NCBI RefSeq assembly: GCF_005503445.1
Contig: NZ_SCOH01000035.1
Span: 1-55,425, forward strand
Direction of reading: 5' to 3'
DNA from: Chitinivorax sp. B
GTDB lineage: Bacteria; Pseudomonadota; Gammaproteobacteria; Burkholderiales; SCOH01
Length of the DNA stretch: 55,425 bases
A program made the position numbers and the translations under genes. The notes under the pieces were generated by a model. That model saw only the letters and a list, made by a program, of their open reading frames with translations. It ran no database searches and was not told the origin of the DNA. This document shows, piece after piece, positions 27,629 to 36,156 of the stretch. The stretch's first letter is position 1. Each line of letters starts with the position of its first letter.

Positions 27629-28120
27629 ATGAACGTAGAACTAAGACCTGTCACTCTGCACAATCGCGGCGACCTGGAAAAGATTGATCCAGGTTCATTG
27701 GAAAAAGAATGGGTATTACCTTCCTGGTACTGGCACCAGCAATCACTGGATCGGCCTGGCTCCCAATTTCGGCTGATCCATGCCGATATCGCAGACAACG
27801 CGGTCGGTATGATTGCCTTTGGCCCAAGCTATAACGATGTAGCACAAACCCAGCGGGTACCGGGTGAATATGAGCTGAAACAACTGGTAATCGACGCCCG
27901 TTATCATAGACAGGGTCTTGGCCGCATTGCTGCTACTGCCATTCTGAAGGGGCTGGCCGCACTACCTGATTGTCAGTGGATGGTAGTGACCCACCATCCC
28001 GACAACGTGGTGTCACGCGCGTTCTTCCGGTCTTTGGGCTTCCGCCCCATCAATCGGACCGCACATAACGGCAACCCCATGTTGGCCATGTCCAGCGACG
28101 ATATTTCAAGCCTGCGCTAG
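27629..28120 (+). CDS. GNAT-family N-acetyltransferase
   Basis: A 163-residue acetyl-CoA-dependent acetyltransferase of unknown substrate. The central strand and acetyl-CoA loop read ELKQLVIDARYHRQGLGRIAAT, matching the GNAT motif A (R/Q-x-x-G-x-G/A). Motif B (VSRAFFRSLGFRP) follows near the C-terminus. ATG 27629 is preferred to GTG 27566 because it starts where the fold should begin (MNVELRPVT); the ribosome site is weak. It stands alone on the plus strand before a DinB-type gene. Confidence 0.85.
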   Translation: MNVELRPVTLHNRGDLEKIDPGSLEKEWVLPSWYWHQQSLDRPGSQFRLIHADIADNAVGMIAFGPSYNDVAQTQRVPGEYELKQLVIDARYHRQGLGRIAATAILKGLAALPDCQWMVVTHHPDNVVSRAFFRSLGFRPINRTAHNGNPMLAMSSDDISSLR

Positions 28121-28354
28121 CAGCTGGCAACACCCCTTGGCGGCAGCCGGTGACAGGCCTGGAAACATGCATCATGTTGACCTCGCAACAAGCACGATGT
28201 CTGAATTGGCCAATCTGATTCCGAGGAGATCCCTCTCTCTCGTTTGGATTCGGGAACCAATGACACTACTGGGAATCCATCGCCTTGCAACATGGCGTTG
28301 GCACATGCCAGTCTGGCTTGCATCGGCCGCCGTACTTTTTGCCAAGGAATTGGA

Positions 28355-28867
28355 ATGATTACACCTGAATATTGCCGACTATTCGCGAGCTACAACGCCT
28401 GGTTCAACGAGCGATTGTTTTCCCTGTCGGCAGCCCTGCCGGACGAGAAACGCCGGCACGGTGCGTCGTGCTCGCTGCATGATACGTTACAGCACCTGCT
28501 TTGGGGGGACGCACACTGGGTGAAACAACTGGTCCTGTTTGACGGCCCGGAGCCTTCCCACCTCTATCCCACTCAACAACTGACTTTCGAGCAGCTGCGA
28601 TACCAGCGCAAATCGTTGGACAATGCCTTGTTGGCATGGGCCGCCAAGGTGGACATGGCCTTTCTGGACGCAGATGCATCTTACCTTGGCAGCGACGGCA
28701 TTAAACGCGTGTTGACCAAATCGTTGTGGATTGTGCAGATGTTCAATCATCAAACCCATTATCGCGGTCAGGCAGCTACCTTGCTTAGACAACATGGTAT
28801 AGACATTGGCGTAACGGACATCTATTGGGCACCGGGTGCCATTCGCAGGGAAACAATCCCTGCATGA
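28355..28867 (+). CDS. DinB-family protein
   Basis: A 170-residue four-helix-bundle protein of the DinB/YfiT superfamily, often metal-binding thiol-dependent enzymes. The start MITPEYCRLFASYNAWFNERLF is characteristic. Candidate metal-ligand histidines lie in LQHLLWGDAHWVKQL (about 46-55) and in FNHQTHYRGQA (about 130-140). An AAGGAAT ribosome site supports ATG 28355 over the longer frame. Specific function is unknown. It converges with elaA, 8 bases between stops. Confidence 0.85.
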   Translation: MITPEYCRLFASYNAWFNERLFSLSAALPDEKRRHGASCSLHDTLQHLLWGDAHWVKQLVLFDGPEPSHLYPTQQLTFEQLRYQRKSLDNALLAWAAKVDMAFLDADASYLGSDGIKRVLTKSLWIVQMFNHQTHYRGQAATLLRQHGIDIGVTDIYWAPGAIRRETIPA

Positions 28868-28875
28868 TCCCAGCT

Positions 28876-29343
28876 TTAGGCTGGCAGAGCCGGCAAACGA
28901 CGCATATCGATATGCGGCAAGCCATCTTCGAGATATTCCGGACCAATAGCAGTAAACCCGACACGACCGTAAAAGGCTTTTAAGTAAGTCTGTGCACCAA
29001 TGGTAATGGGCTGGTGCGGAAAGAGTGTATCCATCACCTGCATGATTTGCGCCAACAGCAACCGGCCAATCCCCTTCCCTCGGGCTTCTGGTGCGGTCAC
29101 TACACGGCCAAAGGATGCATCGGCAAACTTCACGCCAGGTGGTAGCAACCGGGCGTAAGCCAGCAAAATGCCATCTGCCGACCAGGCCAACAGATGATGT
29201 GCCTGCAGGTCTGCACCATCCGCATCCAGATAGACACAGTCCTGTTCAACGATGAAGACGCGCTGACGCAACACCATCATCGCATAGAGCTTTGTCGTAT
29301 CCAATTCGGAAAAGGCGAGGCATTGCCAAGAAATCTGCATCAT
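28876..29343 (-). CDS. elaA: ElaA-family GNAT acetyltransferase
   Basis: A 155-residue acetyltransferase of the ElaA type. The diagnostic stretches are LYAMMVLRQRVFIVEQDCVYLDADG, ASFGRVVTAPEARGKGIGRLL (acetyl-CoA loop), IGAQTYLKAFYGRVGF and EDGLPHIDM, all aligned to the enterobacterial ElaA in the same order. The longer frame adds about 22 unlikely residues, so ATG 29343 or the adjacent ATG 29340 is the start. Substrate is not established for the family. It converges with the DinB gene. Confidence 0.88.
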   Translation of the reverse strand: MMQISWQCLAFSELDTTKLYAMMVLRQRVFIVEQDCVYLDADGADLQAHHLLAWSADGILLAYARLLPPGVKFADASFGRVVTAPEARGKGIGRLLLAQIMQVMDTLFPHQPITIGAQTYLKAFYGRVGFTAIGPEYLEDGLPHIDMRRLPALPA

Positions 29344-29446
29344 GAGGTCAAATCCTGAACAACAAAATAAAAAAGCCGGCAAGCAAGGGCCGTGGCGAAC
29401 CACCAGCAACGTGCCGTGGGGCAGAAGACGGGGCTACGACTGTTGC

Positions 29447-29962
29447 CTAGCTAGGGACAACATCCAGCAATTTGCCCATATAGTACTCATCGACATAATC
29501 ACCGTCGATTTTGAAGGAATGATGCTTGATACCTTCAATCTGAAAACCGGCCTTCTGATAAAGCGCGATCGCAGGCTGATTATGTGCCATGACGGTCAGC
29601 TCCAGGCGATGAATGCCCACCTGCGCAGCCCATTCGTTCAGCGCGGCAAACAGACGCTGCCCCAATCCCAGCCCCGCGTAATCTTTCAAAATGCCGGCCA
29701 CCAGGTAAGCACGATGATGAATACGTGATGCCACACCTCCGGTTGCCGAGACAAAGCCAACCAGTCGATCATCCTCCGCCACGACCAATACTGTCTGATT
29801 GGGATAAGCCAGCAAGGCGATCAATTCGTTTCGTACCTCTACCACGCCCCCTGGCCTTTCACCAGGCTCATACAGCATAAAGTGCGTTTCGTGATCCAGT
29901 TGCTGACGTAATGCATGATATGCCTGTGCATCATCAGGCGTAATAGGACGAATGACTATCAT
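29447..29962 (-). CDS. GNAT-family N-acetyltransferase
   Basis: A 171-residue acetyltransferase. It begins at the first strand of the fold (MIVIRPITPDDAQAYHALR). The acetyl-CoA loop is KDYAGLGLGQRLFAAL, followed by RLELTVMAHNQPAIALYQKAGF and a tail (GIKHHSFKIDGDYVDEYYMG) that resembles the RimJ/SpeG-like subgroup acting on amines or peptides. It is the third gene of the argH-glutaredoxin-GNAT run, 9 bases after the glutaredoxin stop. The exact substrate cannot be read. Confidence 0.88.
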   Translation of the reverse strand: MIVIRPITPDDAQAYHALRQQLDHETHFMLYEPGERPGGVVEVRNELIALLAYPNQTVLVVAEDDRLVGFVSATGGVASRIHHRAYLVAGILKDYAGLGLGQRLFAALNEWAAQVGIHRLELTVMAHNQPAIALYQKAGFQIEGIKHHSFKIDGDYVDEYYMGKLLDVVPS

Positions 29963-29971
29963 GAGTAGGAA

Positions 29972-30307
29972 CTATTGCTGTTGACCAAAACGAGCTTCGA
30001 ATTCACCCTGTGAGAAACCGTGCATGACTTCCTGCCCGACAACAATGACCGGGACACCCGGCCCTGCCAAGCTCAGCGCTCGTGCATTGGCTGCGACATC
30101 TTTCTCGACATCAAACTCCTCGAATTGGATACCTTTTGCATTGAAATACTGTCGGGCCGATTCACAATAGCCACACCAACTGGTGGCATACAACTGGACT
30201 CGACCCAGACTGGCGGGCTCGATCAGCACCGTTGAAGGCTGTTTCCACACATGCCATACCCCACCCAGCACGCAAATCATTAGAATGGGGGCAAAACGTC
30301 GCCACAT
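29972..30307 (-). CDS. Membrane-anchored glutaredoxin
   Basis: A 111-residue thioredoxin-fold protein. Residues 5-21 form a membrane or signal segment, then the glutaredoxin domain carries the redox pair Cys45-Gly-Tyr-Cys48 (TSWCGYCESARQYF) and the cis-proline loop GVPVIVV, followed by the GFSQGEFEAR helix. The N-terminal segment places the domain on the periplasmic side or tethers it to the membrane, unlike cytoplasmic glutaredoxins. It begins 3 bases after the argH stop and is followed 9 bases later by a GNAT gene, so it is co-transcribed with argH. Confidence 0.9.
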   Translation of the reverse strand: MWRRFAPILMICVLGGVWHVWKQPSTVLIEPASLGRVQLYATSWCGYCESARQYFNAKGIQFEEFDVEKDVAANARALSLAGPGVPVIVVGQEVMHGFSQGEFEARFGQQQ

Positions 30308-30310
30308 GAT

Positions 30311-31711
30311 TCAGCAGCCCAATACCTGGCGGGCGGCAGCAATTGCTGCACGTACCTGAGCCGGTGCCGTACCACCGATATGATTACGGGCATTCAACGA
30401 ACCTTCCAGCGTCAATACCTCAAATACGTTCTGTTCGATCAAGGGTGAGAAGGTTCGCATTTCATCCAGGCTCAGCTCCGCCAAATCACAACGTTTGCTC
30501 TCGGCAAAACGCACCGCACGTGCGACGACTTCGTGCGCATCACGGAACGGCAAACCACGATTGACCAGATAATCAGCCAGGTCAGTAGCAGTGGCAAAAC
30601 CCTGTAATGCAGCTGCACGCATGGCGGCCTTGTTGACAGTGATGCCACGCATCATGTCGGCATAGATACTGAGGGTAACGGTGAGTGTATCCACCGTGTC
30701 GAACAAGGGTTCCTTGTCTTCCTGATTGTCCTTGTTGTAGGTCAGCGGCTGACCTTTCATCAATGTCAGCAATCCCATCAAATGACCAAATACACGGGCA
30801 GACTTACCTCGGGCCAGCTCAGCCACATCCGGGTTTTTCTTTTGCGGCATGATCGAGCTACCGGTACAGAAACGATCTGCAATATCGATGAAACCAAAAC
30901 GCGGATTCATCCACAGAATCAGCTCTTCCGACAGACGTGACATATGCATCATGGCGATGGCAGCGGCCCCCGTAAACTCAATGGCAAAGTCACGATCAGA
31001 CACGGCGTCGAGCGAATTACGGCAGACTTGCTCGAAGCCCAGCAGCTCGGCCGTGTAATCACGCTGAATCGGGTAACTGGTACCAGCCAATGCTGCACTA
31101 CCCAACGGCATGCGATTGGTACGTTTGCGAGCATCGACAAAACGCTCAATATCACGACCGAACATCTCGAAATATGCCATCAGATGGTGGCCGAAGGTAA
31201 CCGGCTGAGCCACCTGCAAATGGGTGAAGCCTGGCATGACGGTATCAGCATGCTGCTCGGCCAGATTCAATAGTGACTTTTGCATTTCGGATAGCAAAGT
31301 CACGACTTCATCAATGGCAGCGCGCACATACAAACGAATATCCGTCGCAACCTGATCATTGCGCGATCGGCCGGTATGCAAGCGTTTGCCTGCATCACCA
31401 ATCTTGTCGGTCAATCGCTTTTCGATGTTCATGTGCACATCTTCCAAATCGATCGTCCATTCAAAACGGCCAGCGCGAATATCGTCCAGAATCTCGGCCA
31501 TACCCGCCTCAATGGCATCCAGATCGGTTTGCGACAATACGCCAGCACGTTCCAGCATGCGGGCGTGGGCAAGCGATCCCTGGATATCGAATTCGGCCAT
31601 GCGTTTATCGAAATCAACTGACGCGTTATAGCGTTTCAGCAGATCGGACATCGGCTCGGAGAATCGGCCAGACCACGCTTTGTCGCGGTTATCCAGGTTA
31701 CTGGCTTGCAT
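30311..31711 (-). CDS. argH: Argininosuccinate lyase
   Basis: A 466-residue enzyme that splits argininosuccinate to arginine and fumarate, the final step of arginine synthesis. Family marks are [10 protein letters not shown] near the N-terminus, [14 protein letters not shown] (111-124), the base-contributing His164 in FTHLQVAQP, and the superfamily signature [12 protein letters not shown] at 284-295 with its catalytic serine loop. Length is normal. It is divergent from the histidine kinase gene with only 30 bases between the two starts, so their promoters must overlap the coding starts. Confidence 0.97.
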   Translation of the reverse strand: MQASNLDNRDKAWSGRFSEPMSDLLKRYNASVDFDKRMAEFDIQGSLAHARMLERAGVLSQTDLDAIEAGMAEILDDIRAGRFEWTIDLEDVHMNIEKRLTDKIGDAGKRLHTGRSRNDQVATDIRLYVRAAIDEVVTLLSEMQKSLLNLAEQHADTVMPGFTHLQVAQPVTFGHHLMAYFEMFGRDIERFVDARKRTNRMPLGSAALAGTSYPIQRDYTAELLGFEQVCRNSLDAVSDRDFAIEFTGAAAIAMMHMSRLSEELILWMNPRFGFIDIADRFCTGSSIMPQKKNPDVAELARGKSARVFGHLMGLLTLMKGQPLTYNKDNQEDKEPLFDTVDTLTVTLSIYADMMRGITVNKAAMRAAALQGFATATDLADYLVNRGLPFRDAHEVVARAVRFAESKRCDLAELSLDEMRTFSPLIEQNVFEVLTLEGSLNARNHIGGTAPAQVRAAIAAARQVLGC

Positions 31712-31741
31712 ATGTCATTCGCCTTGTACAAAAATATAAGG

Positions 31742-32749
31742 ATGACGATTATAAGCCAAAACCGCGTTCCCGACGCCTTACCGGACTTCCGCAACCTGGG
31801 TACGCAAATGCGCATCCTGCTGGCGGTCAATCTGGCCATTCTGATGATGTCCCTTGCCTGCAGCGACAGCTTTCGCGAGGTCGCCAACATCTTCACTAAT
31901 TTTTCGATCGTGGTACAACCAGCCATGTTGGCAGCGATGCTGCTGCTGGCCGCGGTCAACCAACCACTACACCAACAAAGCTATACACGCGGTGTTATTC
32001 TGGTGATGTGTGGTACCGCTGTGCTGAGTGCCATCGCGGCAATGGCACTGGGGGATCGCGAAATCCGATCTGGTGAGCGCATCATGCGGGCGATGATCTA
32101 TGGATCCGTCAGCAGTGGCGTGTTGCTCAACTACTTCTATTTGCGCAATCGGGCATTGTCCCCCGCGCTGGCCGAGGCACGCTTGCAAGCGCTGCAAGCC
32201 CGCATCCGGCCCCATTTTCTGTTCAACAGCCTGAATGCAGTATTGAGCATGATCCGCAGCAAACCCAGGGTAGCTGAACGGGCACTGGAAGATTTGGCTG
32301 ATCTGTTCCGGGTGGTGATGGCTGACAACAATCAACTGTCATCGCTGAAGCGAGAACTGGAACTGGCATCCAACTACCTGGCCATTGAGCAATTGAGGCT
32401 GGGAGAGCGATTGCAGATCGAATGGCATATCGACAAAGCACCGTTACAGGCCAAAATTCCGCCGTTGGTCTTGCAGCCCTTGCTAGAAAACGCGGTTTAT
32501 CATGGAATCGAGCCCTGCGAAACGCCGGGCATCATCAGCGTCAATGCTTATCGCTCGCGTAATGAAGTCCATTTGGACATTCGCAACCCGTTCGCGCCCG
32601 ACGATGGCAAACATCATGCCGGCAACAAAATGGCAATGGGCAATATCCGTGAACGGCTTGCCTTGTTTTTTGATGCTGAAGCCTCCCTTACCACGACCGT
32701 CGGCAGCAACTATTATCAAGTACACATTGTGCTGCCCTATCGAGAATAA
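31742..32749 (+). CDS. AlgZ/FimS-type histidine kinase
   Basis: A 335-residue membrane sensor of the LytS/His_kinase family. Four or so hydrophobic segments occupy about residues 23-135, then the phospho-accepting His158 lies in RIRPHFLFNSLNAVLSMI. The C-terminal ATPase region has PLLENAVYHGI (N box) and MGNIRERLALFF (G box). It lacks a classical DHp H box, as expected for this class. ATG 31742 is used; the longer frame starts inside argH. The LytTR response regulator follows after 2 bases, so the pair is co-transcribed, matching the algZ-algR arrangement opposite argH. Confidence 0.92.
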   Translation: MTIISQNRVPDALPDFRNLGTQMRILLAVNLAILMMSLACSDSFREVANIFTNFSIVVQPAMLAAMLLLAAVNQPLHQQSYTRGVILVMCGTAVLSAIAAMALGDREIRSGERIMRAMIYGSVSSGVLLNYFYLRNRALSPALAEARLQALQARIRPHFLFNSLNAVLSMIRSKPRVAERALEDLADLFRVVMADNNQLSSLKRELELASNYLAIEQLRLGERLQIEWHIDKAPLQAKIPPLVLQPLLENAVYHGIEPCETPGIISVNAYRSRNEVHLDIRNPFAPDDGKHHAGNKMAMGNIRERLALFFDAEASLTTTVGSNYYQVHIVLPYRE

Positions 32750-32751
32750 TC

Positions 32752-33510
32752 ATGGCTGCAAACGTAATCCGAATTCTGATCGTTGATGATGAAATGCCGG
32801 CGCGACAACGCCTGAAAGACCTGATCGACGATTGCCCAGGTTCAATGGGCCTGACATTGGCCGGTGAAGCAGGCTCGGGCCAGCAGGCACTGACCTGGCT
32901 GAACGAAAACGACGCTGACATTGCCTTGCTGGACATCAAAATGCCCGGCATGTCAGGTATCGAACTGGCCCAGCATATGGCCAAACTGTCGAAACCACCA
33001 GGTATCATCTTCACCACAGCCTATGACCAGTTTGCGTTACAGGCATTTGAGGTGAATGCCATCGATTACCTGCTGAAACCCATTCGCCTGGAGCGGCTAC
33101 AGGCTGCACTGGAGAAAGCACACAAATTCAACGCGCCACCGCCCGCGGTCAAAAATCTGGATCAGAAGAGCCGACAGTTTCTGAGCGTGTCGGAGCGAGG
33201 CAAGGTTGTACTGGTGCCAATCAAAGAAGTGCTCTACCTGAAAGCAGAGCTCAAATACGTCACGGTACGTACCACCACTCGGGAGTACTTGCTTGAGGAA
33301 TCACTGACCCACCTGGAGCAGGAATTCCCCGAAGCGTTTGTCCGCATCCACCGCAACTGTCTGGTGGCTCGTGCCTATATTGCAGGCTTTGAGCGCGCTA
33401 CCACTCAGGAGGGGGAAGGTCATTGGGTTGCTGTACTGAATGGCGTCCCGGAGCGATTACCGATCAGCCGACGTCAACAAGCAATTGTGCGCGAATACCG
33501 CCATCTCTGA
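32752..33510 (+). CDS. AlgR-type LytTR response regulator
   Basis: A 252-residue regulator. The receiver domain has the acidic pair Asp12-Asp13, the phosphorylation site Asp61 (LLDIKMPGMSG) and Lys109 (LLKPI). The LytTR DNA-binding domain follows from about residue 145 (FLSVSERGKVVLVPIKEVLYL, AFVRIHRNCLVARAYI, LPISRRQ). It is paired with the upstream kinase. In relatives this pair controls surface and envelope genes, and hemC usually follows; here hemC is not present. Confidence 0.94.
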   Translation: MAANVIRILIVDDEMPARQRLKDLIDDCPGSMGLTLAGEAGSGQQALTWLNENDADIALLDIKMPGMSGIELAQHMAKLSKPPGIIFTTAYDQFALQAFEVNAIDYLLKPIRLERLQAALEKAHKFNAPPPAVKNLDQKSRQFLSVSERGKVVLVPIKEVLYLKAELKYVTVRTTTREYLLEESLTHLEQEFPEAFVRIHRNCLVARAYIAGFERATTQEGEGHWVAVLNGVPERLPISRRQQAIVREYRHL

Positions 33511-33804
33511 ACCGCATTGCTGATTGGACAGGCTAGCCTGAGGTGGCCTTTTCCTCATTCTGGCCCCTGCAGCTTGCAACATTGCGGCATTCCCCGCACC
33601 ATAGGCTTATTCTCAGATGAACACGCTGCCAAACTTTCCGGTGTCGGAAACGGATGGCGCATGCCAACATGGCATCACACTGAATCAGCAGCAAACCTGT
33701 TCATTGAGTAGTGCAGTCTTGTAACCCCAACGAAGTTTGACAACGTGCCGGATAATCGAAGCAACGATTGCAGTGTCGAAGTTGCCGCCAACAGGAGAGC
33801 ACCC

Positions 33805-34782
33805 GTGCAGGAAGAACGATTGACGTTGACCGCCTCGGATGGACACCCGATTTTTACTGTGTGCTGGCTACCGGATCAACCGCCCTTACGTGGCATTGTG
33901 CATATCTCGCACGGCATGGCTGAACACTGCTTGCGTTATCACGAACTGGCTGTTTATTTGAATCAACATGGGATTGCCGTCTACACCCATGATCATCGTG
34001 GCCATGGCCATAGTGTGCAGGGCGACGAAACCCTCGGACATTTCAACGACCAGGATGGCTGGACCAAAGTCTTGGGAGATATGCTGCAGGTCAATCGGTT
34101 TGTCCACAGCCGTCATCCCGACCTGCCAATAGTACTGTTGGGACACAGCATGGGCTCGTTCATTACAAGAGCCTATTTACTACAACATGCGAACACCTTG
34201 GCTGGCGCCATCATTTCCTCTACCGGTATTCGCTATGGCGGTATTGCAAAACTGGCACGTTCCATTGCCCGTTGGGACGCTAAACGGATCGGCCCACGCA
34301 CCCCCAGCAAACTGATGGGCAAGCTCAGTTTTGGCACTTTCAATCTGCAGTTCATGCCCAACCGTACTGCCTTCGACTGGTTATCACGCGACCCAGAGAA
34401 AGTGGATGCCTACGTTGCAGACCCTTTCTGTGGCTTTGACTGCTCCACCCAACTCTGGATTGATCTGTTCGGTGGCATTGTCGCTATGGAACAAGCCGAA
34501 GCCGATGGCAGAGCAGTTCCCGTCGGTCTGCCGACCTTATTCATTGCCGGCAGCCGTGACCCCGTCAGCATGGGAGGGCGTGGTTGTCGAACGGTAATGA
34601 AGCGTTATCAGGCTGCGGGCATGCAAGATGTGAATTGCAGGATCTATCCTGGTGGGCGACACGAAATCCTGAACGAAACAGGCAGAGAAACCATCTATGC
34701 CGACTTGGTGGTTTGGCTGTTACAGCACTTCGATCAATCCCATCAGCCTTCGCCTGCCACCAACGAAGCTATGGCTGCCTGA
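33805..34782 (+). CDS. Alpha/beta hydrolase, monoacylglycerol-lipase-like
   Basis: A 325-residue hydrolase of the Hydrolase_4 (lysophospholipase/monoacylglycerol lipase) group. The nucleophile Ser115 sits in LLGHSMGSF, the acid Asp252 in AGSRDPVS and His286 in GGRHEILNE. The oxyanion stretch is HGMAEHCLRYH. GTG 33805 is chosen as start because AGGAGAG lies exactly 5 bases before it; the longer frame from GTG 33745 has no such site. No signal peptide is seen, so it should be cytoplasmic. It precedes a membrane-protein gene by about 80 bases; substrates are probably lipid esters. Confidence 0.88.
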   Translation: MQEERLTLTASDGHPIFTVCWLPDQPPLRGIVHISHGMAEHCLRYHELAVYLNQHGIAVYTHDHRGHGHSVQGDETLGHFNDQDGWTKVLGDMLQVNRFVHSRHPDLPIVLLGHSMGSFITRAYLLQHANTLAGAIISSTGIRYGGIAKLARSIARWDAKRIGPRTPSKLMGKLSFGTFNLQFMPNRTAFDWLSRDPEKVDAYVADPFCGFDCSTQLWIDLFGGIVAMEQAEADGRAVPVGLPTLFIAGSRDPVSMGGRGCRTVMKRYQAAGMQDVNCRIYPGGRHEILNETGRETIYADLVVWLLQHFDQSHQPSPATNEAMAA

Positions 34783-34863
34783 GTAAAGGCCCCGGTCCAT
34801 TATGGGCCGACCAACGATGCCGTACGTGCCCTCCCATTCATCTTGTTGATTTTCTGACCCACC

Positions 34864-36093
34864 ATGTTGAATACAATCTGGGCTGGCTTCATTGTGCTGG
34901 CGTTTGTAACGGCATGCTTTCAAGCCATTGCGCTGGGACAGCACGATATTTTCGGCCAATTGACCAAGGCCATGTTCGATTCCGCCAAGACAGGCTTCGA
35001 AATCGCCTTGGGTCTGACCGGGGTCATGACCCTGTGGCTGGGGTTGTTACGCATCGGTGAACAAGCTGGCTTTATCGAAAAGCTGGCCAGGGGTCTGGCT
35101 CCCCTCTTCAAACGGCTGTTTCCTGAGGTGCCGGCGGGACACCCTGCACTGGGCAGCGTCACCATGAACATCGCTGCCAATATGCTGGGCCTGGACAATG
35201 CTGCCACCCCACTGGGTCTGCGGGCCATGCAGGATCTGCAAAGGCTGAATCCCAATGCCGATACTGCCAGCAATGCGCAAATCATGTTTCTAGTGATCAA
35301 CACCGCAGCGGTCACATTGTTTCCGGTCACCATCATGGCTTATCGGGCACAAATGGGAGCCGCCAACCCCGCCGATGTATTTGTGCCTTTATTGATTGCC
35401 TCGTTTACGGGCACACTGGTTGGCATTGTCGTCACCGGCTTGATTCAGCGCATTCGCCTGTTCGACCCGATACTGTTGTTGTGGCTGGGTGGCTGGAGCG
35501 CGCTGTTGGCGGGCATGGCCAGCTGGTTGCTACATTTATCCGCAGCCGACATGCAAACTCAGTCCTTGTTACTGAGCAATGCCGCCTTGATGGGTGTCGT
35601 GGTGCTGTTTGTGGGTGGCGCCTGGCTAAAAGGTATTGATGTCTACGAGGCGTTTGTCGATGGGGCGAAAGGTGGGTTTGAGACTGCCATACGCATCATC
35701 CCCTATCTGGTCGCCATGTTGCTGGCCATTGCCCTGTTGCGAGCCAGTGGTATGCTGGAACTGGTGATTGGTGGCATTCGCGGACTGGTGGTCAACCTTG
35801 GTTATGATGCCCGATGGGTCGATGCCCTCCCGACCGGCATTCTGAAATCACTCTCCGGAAGCGGCGCCCGCGCCATGATGCTGGATACCTTAAAGACGCA
35901 AGGGGCCGATTCCTTTTCTGGTCGCTTGGTCTCGATTTTACAGGGCTCCAGCGAGACCACGTTCTATGTGTTGGCGGTGTACTTTGGCTCTGTTGGTATT
36001 CGTCATACCCGACACGCACTAGCATGCGGCTTGATAGCTGATCTGGCCAGTTTTGCAGCAGCCGTGGCAGTGGCCTACGCGTTTTTCGGATAA
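34864..36093 (+). CDS. Fused SpmA/SpmB-type nucleoside-recognition membrane protein
   Basis: A 409-residue polytopic membrane protein made of two nucleoside-recognition (Gate) domains. The first half resembles SpmA (FGQLTKAMFDSAKTGFEIALGLTG, NMLGLDNAATPLGLRAM). The second half resembles SpmB (DGAKGGFETAIRIIPYLVAMLLAI, GSSETTFYVLAVYFGSVGI). In spore formers the two are separate spore-maturation proteins; in Gram-negative bacteria the fused form is common and its role is unknown. About ten hydrophobic segments are visible. No Shine-Dalgarno sequence is seen before ATG 34864. It lies between a lipase-like gene and a diguanylate cyclase. Confidence 0.9.
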   Translation: MLNTIWAGFIVLAFVTACFQAIALGQHDIFGQLTKAMFDSAKTGFEIALGLTGVMTLWLGLLRIGEQAGFIEKLARGLAPLFKRLFPEVPAGHPALGSVTMNIAANMLGLDNAATPLGLRAMQDLQRLNPNADTASNAQIMFLVINTAAVTLFPVTIMAYRAQMGAANPADVFVPLLIASFTGTLVGIVVTGLIQRIRLFDPILLLWLGGWSALLAGMASWLLHLSAADMQTQSLLLSNAALMGVVVLFVGGAWLKGIDVYEAFVDGAKGGFETAIRIIPYLVAMLLAIALLRASGMLELVIGGIRGLVVNLGYDARWVDALPTGILKSLSGSGARAMMLDTLKTQGADSFSGRLVSILQGSSETTFYVLAVYFGSVGIRHTRHALACGLIADLASFAAAVAVAYAFFG

Positions 36094-36156
36094 AGGGCGA
36101 TCTGCCCCCTATATTGGAAGCAAAGACGACGATTCGCCCACAACCTTCATCCATTC

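Noticed and set aside
28137-28358. 73-codon plus-strand frame between the GNAT and DinB genes
   Set aside because: It overlaps the DinB start, has no ribosome site and no motif; the hydrophobic end is short and not a clear membrane protein.
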